From Candidatus Parcubacteria bacterium (GTDB lineage: Bacteria; Patescibacteriota; Minisyncoccia; Phycocordibacterales; UBA1006): 5,675 bases of DNA. The translations under genes were made by a program, and so were the position numbers. Below, in pieces: positions 1 to 3,789 of this stretch. The stretch covers positions 1 to 5,675 of the forward strand of contig JALVPH010000026.1 of NCBI GenBank assembly GCA_027031875.1, in the 5' to 3' direction. The notes under the pieces were generated by a model, which had not been told where the DNA came from, did no database searches, and saw only the letters and a list, made by a program, of their open reading frames with translations. Each line of letters begins with the position of its first letter. Position 1 is the stretch's first letter.

Positions 1-1
1 T

Positions 2-178
2 ATTTCACTGCTGATAATCCTCGGATTGCCAGCAATGGGGGCGAGCGCCCTCTATGCTCTCTATCTCTTTATAGACGGAGAGCGAATCACCGCTGGGATA
101 TGGGCGGTGATAGCGTATCTGCTGTGGAAGATATTTGCTTTTGCAGCAGATAAAGAGGAGGAGGTATACTCCTCCTAG
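2..178 (+). CDS. C-terminal part of an unidentified small membrane protein (5' end outside window)
   Basis: An open frame enters from the left edge and gives 58 residues before a TAG stop. The first ~22 visible residues (ISLLIILGLPAMGASALYAL and on) form a hydrophobic membrane segment. A short charged turn (DGERIT) and a second hydrophobic segment (AGIWAVIAYLLWKIFAFAA) follow, and the tail is acidic (DKEEEVYSS). This strongly hydrophobic, well-patterned composition is unlike a chance frame, and the stop is followed at once by a hairpin terminator on the same strand. The start lies outside the window, so full length and family are unknown. A two- or multi-pass inner-membrane protein is all that can be said; no function is assigned. 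The gene is convergent with the methyltransferase to its right. Confidence 0.7.
   Translation: MSLLIILGLPAMGASALYALYLFIDGERITAGIWAVIAYLLWKIFAFAADKEEEVYSS
156..176. repeat. Inverted repeat at the end of the membrane protein gene
   Basis: AGGAGGAG (156-163) and CTCCTCCT (169-176) form a perfect 8-bp stem with a GTATA loop, overlapping the last codons and the first base of the stop of the membrane protein gene. On the minus strand it lies just past the methyltransferase stop and is followed by a short T-containing stretch (CTTTATC). It might therefore weakly help end that transcript. The evidence for a terminator in that direction is poor. Confidence 0.4.
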
Positions 179-179
179 C

Positions 180-204
180 AAAGTGTAGTTTTCTACACTT
201 TTTT
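180..204 (+). terminator. Intrinsic terminator of the membrane protein gene
   Basis: AAAGTGTAG (180-188) pairs perfectly with CTACACTTT (193-201) around a TTTT loop, and the right arm runs into a T tract (200-204). Only the plus-strand transcript gets a U tract, so it acts on the rightward gene ending at 178. It covers the stop codon of the convergent methyltransferase gene (203-205 on the minus strand). Confidence 0.75.
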
Positions 205-889
205 ACTCTTTCGTGAGGTATACGTTCCAATAGTTTCGCTTATACGATTGCTTCCCAAAGCGTTGGTATGCTGTCTTTCTCACCATTCGCACGATACGAA
301 ATTGTGGTTCATAGAGTGCGCGGATATCTGGTCCAGAGAAAACGCGTTCGCGAACTCCGAGTACCGGATGGATGTACCCATCTTTTTCTCCTGATGGAAA
401 CTGTGCTATGAGGTTCTTCGCGTTCTTATCTCCCTCCTTCGCGAGCGTGCGAAGGTAGAGGTATCCACCTTTTTTAAGAACACGAGCAAGCTCGCTAATG
501 AAGAAAGTGCGTTCCTTTTCGCTGAGGGAATTGGAAGAAGTGCTATCAATAACAAGATCAATGCTCTCATCTTTTAAGGGGAATGCTTTCGAAATATCGC
601 GTTCTTCGTAGTGAACAAGCTCGTGAGAGAAATGCTCTTTCGCAATACGGATTGCTTCAGGAGAAAAGTCCCACGCAAAAACCTCCATGCCGTATACACG
701 AGCAAGGTAGTATGCGTTCCTCCCTATTCCACACCCGAGATCTAACACGCGTAAACCTGACCGAAGATCAAGGTGTTTATTTTTCTTTATCCATTGAAGA
801 AACTTCAAAAAGTCCCTCGGTGGTTTTTCCGATTTTGTAATGAGTCTTGGTTTCTTATACTCTTCATCCCAAGCGTTCCTGTTTCCCAT
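203..889 (-). CDS. Class I SAM-dependent methyltransferase, substrate unknown
   Basis: A 228-residue protein with the Rossmann-fold methyltransferase signature. Motif I, VLDLGCGIGRN (residues 48-58), binds S-adenosylmethionine; the acidic residue after strand 2 is in FAWDFS (D74). DLVIDSTSSNSLSE (111-124) corresponds to the motif IV region, and VLKKGGYLYLRT (137-148) is the usual post-motif strand with its Gly-Gly turn. The N-terminus (NAWDEEYKK, then PPRDFLKFL) resembles the lid helices of small-molecule and TehB-like methyltransferases, but nothing identifies the substrate. The C-terminal ~50 residues are basic and aromatic. The start ATG lies 10 bases after the stop of the upstream 38-codon gene, so translation coupling is likely. 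No Shine-Dalgarno is visible; a TAGTAT sequence 7 bases before the ATG could also serve as a -10 box for a leaderless message. The stop is embedded in the terminator of the convergent gene. Confidence 0.9.
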   Translation of the reverse strand: MGNRNAWDEEYKKPRLITKSEKPPRDFLKFLQWIKKNKHLDLRSGLRVLDLGCGIGRNAYYLARVYGMEVFAWDFSPEAIRIAKEHFSHELVHYEERDISKAFPLKDESIDLVIDSTSSNSLSEKERTFFISELARVLKKGGYLYLRTLAKEGDKNAKNLIAQFPSGEKDGYIHPVLGVRERVFSGPDIRALYEPQFRIVRMVRKTAYQRFGKQSYKRNYWNVYLTKE

Positions 890-899
890 ACAAGCTATA

Positions 900-1016
900 C
901 TAATCGTTTTTTCTCAAGCGCTCTAACTCTTCTTTTATCCCGCGTAATTCGCGTGTTACTTCGTGTTTTAACTCACGAAATTCATCGATAAATCGTTCAA
1001 ATTGGCTATCTGTCAT
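900..1016 (-). CDS. 38-residue coiled-coil microprotein
   Basis: Translation from the ATG at 1016 gives MTDSQFERFIDEFRELKHEV and continues for 18 more residues to a TAG stop. The whole chain is charged and amphipathic, with heptad-like hydrophobic spacing (F, I, F, L, V, L, I, L, L) and no helix breaker except one Gly, so a single helix or short coiled coil is expected. A longer frame upstream is open, but it would overlap the promoter and the tmRNA 5' end and has no protein-like character, so I chose the internal start. An extended -10 box (TGTTATACT) ends 8 bases before this ATG and no Shine-Dalgarno is present, pointing to a leaderless mRNA. It is the first gene of a unit with the methyltransferase 10 bases downstream and could be a partner or regulator of it (inference). 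No family recognised. Confidence 0.6.
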   Translation of the reverse strand: MTDSQFERFIDEFRELKHEVTRELRGIKEELERLRKND

Positions 1017-1024
1017 ACGTTTTG

Positions 1025-1033
1025 AGTATAACA
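1025..1033 (-). promoter_or_regulatory. Extended -10 promoter of the microprotein-methyltransferase unit
   Basis: On the minus strand TGT-TATACT (1033-1025) matches an extended -10 element. No convincing -35 box is found at 16-18 bases, which is tolerated with a TGn extension. Only 8 bases (CAAAACGT) separate the box from the ATG at 1016, so transcription should begin on or within a base or two of the start codon. Confidence 0.6.
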
Positions 1034-1052
1034 CAAAATTTAAGGGGAAGTG

Positions 1053-1081
1053 TTGATTTTTTAAATAAAAGATGCTATCTT
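1053..1081 (+). promoter_or_regulatory. Promoter of tmRNA
   Basis: TTGATT (1053-1058) and TATCTT (1076-1081) are 17 bases apart, and the -10 box is extended by TGC. Predicted initiation near 1088 would leave only a few bases to be removed before the mature 5' end at 1091. It is divergent from, and back to back with, the minus-strand promoter at 1025-1033. Confidence 0.65.
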
Positions 1082-1090
1082 CAGAGTAAC

Positions 1091-1484
1091 GGGGGTGATT
1101 GGAATCGCTATGGCGGATCCCTCCGTAGAAGCTCATGCCGAGTTTGAGGAATACTCGTCAACAATCCTCAACCTTTCAAGTGCAAAGAACAAGACACTTG
1201 TAAAGTCTCCTTACTTTCAAGGAGCATTCGCTCTCGCGTAAACAACAAAAAGAGAGCGACATCACGAAGCTCATTCTACCTCGCGTGAGTTTCGTTGATG
1301 CATCATACGAGCGAGGTGTAGCGTCTGACTGCGTGCTACCGCTTCAGACGTGAATCTCTCGTAGCAAGCACTTCTCATCTTTGCTCCTCTCTTAAGAGAA
1401 ATGTTCAGCACTGAGAGGAGATGAGCATGGAAAAGGTTTCTTCGGAGACCGCCATACACGCGGGTTCAATTCCCGCCACCTCCA
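1091..1484 (+). ncRNA. ssrA: tmRNA (transfer-messenger RNA), complete
   Basis: tmRNA rescues ribosomes stalled on broken mRNA: charged with alanine and bound by SmpB, it enters the A site and supplies a short degradation tag. Acceptor stem: GGGGGTG (1091-1097) pairs with CACCTCC (1477-1483), followed by discriminator A1484; CCA is not encoded. T arm: GCGGG-TTCAATT-CCCGC (1460-1476). Helix 2: TATGGCGG (1109-1116) pairs perfectly with CCGCCATA (1449-1456). PK1: CGAGT/ACTCG (1139-1143/1153-1157) with TTGAGGA/TCCTCAA (1144-1150/1165-1171). The tag frame begins 10 bases later. Helix 5, CGCTCTC/GAGAGCG (1229-1235/1252-1258), holds the stop codon in its loop. PK2 spans 1260-1321 and PK3 1322-1370; a fourth long stem or pseudoknot pairs 1374-1391 with 1413-1425. 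This is a one-piece molecule of ordinary size (394 bases), not the permuted two-piece type. It has its own promoter and terminator. Confidence 0.96.
1182..1241 (+). other. ssrA: tmRNA tag-peptide reading frame
   Basis: After PK1 the resume codon is most likely GCA at 1182. Reading on gives AKNKTLVKSPYFQGAFALA and a TAA stop (1239-1241) in the loop of helix 5, as in known tmRNAs. The frame is supported by the alanine resume codon, the stop position and the hydrophobic alanine-rich end. The tag has 19 encoded residues, longer than the 8-15 of most bacteria, and ends in ALA rather than the usual LAA recognised by ClpX. The exact resume codon is inferred from spacing only. Confidence 0.85.
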
Positions 1485-1492
1485 CACGTAGA

Positions 1493-1530
1493 AAAAAAAG
1501 AGAGAGAAACAATCTTCTCTCTTTTTTTAT
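1493..1530 (+). terminator. Terminator of tmRNA (bidirectional in form)
   Basis: AGAGAGAA (1501-1508) pairs with TTCTCTCT (1515-1522), and the stem extends into A8 on the left and T7 on the right. A U tract therefore follows the hairpin on both strands. It begins about 10 bases after the tmRNA 3' end. Confidence 0.8.
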
Positions 1531-1561
1531 AACATAAGTGCACTTTGCTAAAAATATAAAG

Positions 1562-1599
1562 TCAATACCCTATTTCACGATCGTAAAATAGGGTATTGA
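1562..1599. repeat. Long palindrome A (18 of 19 bp paired)
   Basis: A 38-base inverted repeat centred on GATC at 1579-1582. The left half TCAATACCCTATTTCACGA matches the right half except for one C/A mismatch (1576/1585). The central 16 bases, TTTCACGATCGTAAAA, are nearly identical to the core of the palindrome at 1743-1774, while the outer arms are unrelated to it. Confidence 0.8.
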
Positions 1600-1672
1600 T
1601 AAATAGATGATGATATGATGTGGTGTTTGGTGGAGAAAAAGTAAATAGCTCTTCCATCAAGATGAAATGAAC

Positions 1673-1696
1673 TACCCCGGGCTTATGCTCGGAGTA
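1673..1696. repeat. Hairpin-forming inverted repeat between the palindromes
   Basis: TACCCCGGGC (1673-1682) and GCTCGGAGTA (1687-1696) form a 10-position stem with one mismatch and one G-T pair around a TTAT loop. It is not followed by a long T tract on either strand, so it is better seen as a structural element than as a terminator. Confidence 0.45.
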
Positions 1697-1742
1697 TTTT
1701 GTGTAGAATAAAAGAGATTACATATTTATATGCTTTCAAATG

Positions 1743-1774
1743 AGTTCACGTTTCACGATCGTGAAATGTGAACT
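1743..1774. repeat. Long palindrome B (15 of 16 bp paired plus one G-T)
   Basis: A 32-base inverted repeat centred on GATC at 1757-1760. The core TTTCACGATCGTGAAA is a perfect 16-base palindrome. It is flanked by AGTTCAC on the left and GTGAACT on the right, with one G/T position (1750/1767) between. It is the second copy of the element at 1562-1599, centre to centre 178 bases apart. Confidence 0.8.
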
Positions 1775-1829
1775 GTTACTATTACTGAGTGGTGTCTATT
1801 TAGGTAGAGAGGGGTGTGAAGTAGATGAC

Positions 1830-1849
1830 CGCCGGGCTGAGATCCGGCG
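1830..1849. repeat. GC-rich hairpin
   Basis: CGCCGG (1830-1835) pairs with CCGGCG (1844-1849) across an 8-base loop, enclosed by the longer-range TGTCTAT/ATAGACA pairing (1793-1799/1868-1874). Together they could fold as one structured RNA element. No T tract follows. Confidence 0.4.
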
Positions 1850-1893
1850 ACTTTGTATCTGTAGACGATAGACAAACAGAGTAATACTCCTAG

Positions 1894-1914
1894 ATTCTGA
1901 ATCAAGTTCAGAAT
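1894..1914. repeat. REP-like short inverted repeat (ATTCTGAA-loop-TTCAGAAT)
   Basis: ATTCTGAA (1894-1901) and TTCAGAAT (1907-1914) pair perfectly around TCAAG. The motif with its TAGA...GACA surroundings resembles palindromic intergenic repeats of the CTGAA-TCAAG-TTCAG type that I recall as abundant in several unrelated bacterial genomes. Copy number in this genome cannot be judged from one window. Confidence 0.5.
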
Positions 1915-1917
1915 GAC

Positions 1918-1951
1918 AAAAAACCTCCCGCTATATAGCGGGAAGTTTTTT
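1918..1951. terminator. Bidirectional terminator at the end of the frr-rseP operon
   Basis: CCCGCTATATAGCGGG (1927-1942) is a perfect palindrome with flanking bases that extend the stem on the minus strand, including a T-G pair. The minus transcript then has six Ts (complement of 1918-1923), ending the rseP message. On the plus strand five or six Ts follow (1946-1951), so it can also stop transcription arriving from the intergenic island. The rseP stop codon lies within its T tract. Confidence 0.88.
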
Positions 1952-3059
1952 ATTTAACCAACCTTAAAATATCCTGATAGGTAACAAATAGCATCAAAAG
2001 AATGAGGAGGAGAAAACCAATTCCATTTACCCAAAGGAATACATTTTGTGGAATCTTTCTTCGAGTGAGCTTCTCAATGAGAATGAAGAGAATTCTTCCT
2101 CCATCAAGCGCAGGAAAAGGGAGAATGTTAATCACCGCTAGGTTTACCGAGAGGAGCGCAACGAAGGAAAGGAAGGCGAGAATTCCGAGAGAACGCGCGT
2201 GCGACGTCTCTTTTGCTATCCCTACTGGACCTACGAGCGCCTTAATTGACTCTTCCCCAGTAACGAGCTTCCAGAATCCTTTCACCGTGCGTAGTGTCAT
2301 ATGATACGTTTCTCTCGCACCGAACCAGAGTGCTTGGGGCACGGTAAGATCCATCTTCCCTTCCATAATGGTGGAAAGCCCCAACATCTTTCTCCCCTCT
2401 ATCTCTCTCGCTTGTAAATGGATGTCACGTAACTTCCCTTTTCGATAGGTGACGATTCCTATCTCATCATTGAGGTGACGCTGAACGAAGTCGTAAAATA
2501 CTTTTTCGTCGCTACCGTGAAGGCGTTCCGGAAGAATGTGTTCGTCCTCAGAATAAAATTCCTTCACCTCATCAAACACTTGAATTCCCGCTTCGCTTGC
2601 AGGAGAATTTGGCAGAACGTGATTCACCACGAGACGTTGCGCTTCTACTCCACTCTCCGGCAACATACTCATCGGCACCCAATCGTGGAGAAAATAGAAA
2701 AATACGCTGAGAAGCATCCACGCGGTAAGAACATTGAAGATAACACCCCCCGAGAGAACGAGAATTTGTTTCCATGCAGGTTTTGTATGAAAACTTCCCT
2801 CATCGTCTTTTTCCGTTTCTTTCTCTTCACCGTCTCCTTCTGGTCCATTTTCACCGCGAATCTTTACGAATCCTCCAAACGGAACCCAATTGAGGGTAAC
2901 GAGCGTCTCCTTCCAACGAAAGAGTTTCTTTGCCCTTGGAGGATAACCAAATCCGAACTCATCAACCTTTATTCCAAAAAGTTTCGCAAAGAGAAAATGT
3001 CCGAGTTCGTGGACGAACACGAGAAAGCCGAGGACGAGAATAAAAAGGAGAATAGTCAT
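1950..3059 (-). CDS. rseP: RseP-type site-2 intramembrane zinc metalloprotease
   Basis: A membrane-embedded M50 protease that cuts transmembrane segments of regulatory or residual membrane proteins after a first cleavage; in E. coli the substrate is anti-sigma factor RseA and signal-peptide remnants. The first transmembrane helix carries the zinc site HELGH (residues 17-21). The conserved GFGYPPRAKK region is at 36-45 and PFGGFVKI at 60-67. A second membrane helix runs about 98-124. A single PDZ domain lies at about 142-222, with NSPASEAGIQ (151-160). GPVGIAK is at 277-283. The third zinc-site motif is NILPFPALDGG (311-321, D319). A final membrane helix spans 341-360. An acidic stretch (residues 69-88, rich in E, D and K) sits before helix 2. 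The length, 369 residues, fits the one-PDZ form. The gene starts 10 bases after frr with a weak AGAAGG ribosome-binding sequence close to the ATG, and is cotranscribed with it. Confidence 0.96.
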   Translation of the reverse strand: MTILLFILVLGFLVFVHELGHFLFAKLFGIKVDEFGFGYPPRAKKLFRWKETLVTLNWVPFGGFVKIRGENGPEGDGEEKETEKDDEGSFHTKPAWKQILVLSGGVIFNVLTAWMLLSVFFYFLHDWVPMSMLPESGVEAQRLVVNHVLPNSPASEAGIQVFDEVKEFYSEDEHILPERLHGSDEKVFYDFVQRHLNDEIGIVTYRKGKLRDIHLQAREIEGRKMLGLSTIMEGKMDLTVPQALWFGARETYHMTLRTVKGFWKLVTGEESIKALVGPVGIAKETSHARSLGILAFLSFVALLSVNLAVINILPFPALDGGRILFILIEKLTRRKIPQNVFLWVNGIGFLLLILLMLFVTYQDILRLVK

Positions 3060-3068
3060 ACGCCTTCT

Positions 3069-3620
3069 CTACACGGACATAATATCCTCCTCCTTCTTTT
3101 TAAAGATCTCTTCGAGCTCCTTATTCGCCTCATCAACAAGCTTCTGGAGCTCCTCCTTGAAGCGCTTCTTATCATCTTCCGCAAACTCGCCGCGCGCTTC
3201 CGCATCATCAATCTCCTTGAGTGTTTCTTGACGAATCGCGCGAACTCTCACGCGAGCGGATTCTAGCTTCTCTTTGATGAGTTTCACTAAGCTCTTCTTG
3301 CTCTCTTCAGTGAGTTGAGGGATATTCACAATCACACTCGTATCTCCTACAGAAACGGAAAATGGGAGCTTTGAATCAATGAGCGCTTTCTCAATTGCCT
3401 TCAACTGAGATTTATCCCACGGAGTAATGCGAAGTGTTCTCGCGTCATCCGTAGTAATTGACGCAATGTTGCGAATTGGCTGAAGCGCCCCATAGGAATC
3501 AATCTTGACGGAATCGAGGAGTGCAGGGTTTGCCCTCCCTGTGGAAATTTGCAAATACTCACTCTTGAGGTGTTCTGCAGTTTCTTTAAATTGTTCTTTT
3601 GCTTTTGAAAAATCAAACAT
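3069..3620 (-). CDS. frr: Ribosome recycling factor
   Basis: RRF works with EF-G to split the post-termination ribosome so its subunits can be reused. The 183-residue length matches the family (about 185). The N-terminal part shows the signature around STGRANPALLDSVKIDSYGA (residues 26-45), then the small beta-rich domain II (about 31-104, with LRITPWDKSQLKAIEKAL). The long helices of the three-helix bundle follow (PQLTEESKKSLVKLIKEKLE, then ARVRVRAIRQETLKEI and the C-terminal acidic helix ending EEDIMSV). The ATG at 3620 gives the canonical N-terminus. A perfect TATAAT box lies 8 bases before the ATG with no Shine-Dalgarno, so the message is probably leaderless. It is the first gene of a unit with rseP. 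In many bacteria frr sits with pyrH, uppS, cdsA and rseP; here the intermediate genes are absent. Confidence 0.97.
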   Translation of the reverse strand: MFDFSKAKEQFKETAEHLKSEYLQISTGRANPALLDSVKIDSYGALQPIRNIASITTDDARTLRITPWDKSQLKAIEKALIDSKLPFSVSVGDTSVIVNIPQLTEESKKSLVKLIKEKLESARVRVRAIRQETLKEIDDAEARGEFAEDDKKRFKEELQKLVDEANKELEEIFKKKEEDIMSV

Positions 3621-3628
3621 ACGTTTCT

Positions 3629-3656
3629 ATTATACGAGAAAAATAATGTAATACAA
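3629..3656 (-). promoter_or_regulatory. Promoter of frr-rseP
   Basis: On the minus strand TATAAT (3634-3629) is a perfect -10 box, with a weak -35 (TTGTAT, 3656-3651) 16 bases upstream. Only AGAAACGT lies between the -10 box and the frr ATG, so the start site should fall at or just before the start codon. It is divergent from the pyrG promoter. Confidence 0.7.
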
Positions 3657-3671
3657 AATGTTCTCATTCCT

Positions 3672-3700
3672 TTGCACAAGTTTCCAGTCTTTGATACACT
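3672..3700 (+). promoter_or_regulatory. Promoter of pyrG (extended -10)
   Basis: TTGCAC (3672-3677) and TACACT (3695-3700) are separated by 17 bases, and the -10 box is preceded by TGA, giving an extended -10. Initiation near 3706-3708 leaves an ~83-base leader before pyrG. This leader contains an ATG right at the expected start site and a terminator-like hairpin. Confidence 0.65.
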
Positions 3701-3722
3701 CTCCGTATGAAGGTTACGGGAG
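3701..3722. promoter_or_regulatory. Inverted repeat at the pyrG transcription start (possible operator)
   Basis: CTCCGTA (3701-3707) and TACGGGAG (3715-3722) are inverted copies with one extra G in the right arm, around TGAAGGT. As the left arm lies upstream of the likely start site, it cannot form in the RNA from this promoter. If functional, it would be a DNA-binding site overlapping the start. It may be chance. Confidence 0.25.
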
Positions 3723-3736
3723 TACTTAAATCTTAA
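3707..3736 (+). CDS. Candidate 9-codon leader peptide of pyrG
   Basis: ATG at 3707, six bases after the -10 box, opens a frame reading MKVTGVLKS and then TAA (3734-3736). The same CGT-ATG context is seen at the frr, rseP and microprotein starts. The stop lies two bases before the base of the hairpin at 3739-3778, where a terminating ribosome would interfere with folding of the stem. No Shine-Dalgarno; it would have to be read as a leaderless message. Nine codons can arise by chance, so the call rests on position alone. Confidence 0.35.
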   Translation: MKVTGVLKS

Positions 3737-3738
3737 AT

Positions 3739-3778
3739 AAGAGGAAGACGAGGTTTTTCGAGTCCTCGTTTTTCTCTT
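3739..3778 (+). terminator. Terminator-like hairpin in the pyrG leader (candidate attenuator)
   Basis: ACGAGG (3748-3753) pairs with CCTCGT (3764-3769), and the stem extends outward to 3739/3778 with two G-T pairs, for up to 15 pairs and a 10-base loop. The right arm continues as TTTTTCTCTTT, so the 3' side doubles as a U-rich release tract. It ends 11 bases before the pyrG start codon and lies downstream of the likely promoter. It would therefore reduce pyrG transcription unless it is prevented from folding. Confidence 0.55.
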
Positions 3779-3789
3779 TACTCTGGATT

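Larger units (their letters stand above)
1535..1920. other. Gene-free intergenic island rich in inverted repeats
   Basis: I see no protein-like frame on either strand across these ~385 bases between the tmRNA terminator and the rseP terminator. The stretch is instead dense in self-complementary sequence. It has two long palindromes sharing a core, a 10-bp hairpin (1673-1696), a GC-rich hairpin (1830-1849) and a 7-base pair of arms TGTCTAT/ATAGACA (1793-1799/1868-1874) enclosing that hairpin. A TTCTGAA/TTCAGAA inverted repeat lies near the right end. No RNase P, SRP or 6S RNA signature was recognised. Confidence 0.6.

Noticed and set aside
900..1136. Longer 78-codon version of the microprotein gene
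   Set aside because: The extra N-terminus would run through the microprotein's own promoter, the tmRNA promoter and the tmRNA 5' end, and does not look like protein.
1271..1459. 62-codon minus-strand frame
   Set aside because: It lies wholly antisense to the tmRNA, whose structure explains the sequence.
1562..1774. The twin palindromes as a CRISPR array or transposon ends
   Set aside because: Only two copies 178 bases apart with dissimilar flanks, no spacer regularity, and no transposase or cas frame between or beside them.
2475..3266. Plus-strand open frame of 263 codons opposite rseP and frr
   Set aside because: It is antisense to two well-recognised genes, has low-complexity Leu/Arg/Phe-rich content and no domain; a codon-usage shadow.
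3776..3789. TACTCT five bases before the pyrG ATG as the main -10 box
   Set aside because: No -35 support, and it falls in the T-rich tail of the leader hairpin; the extended -10 promoter at 3672-3700 is far better, although a leaderless secondary start is not excluded.
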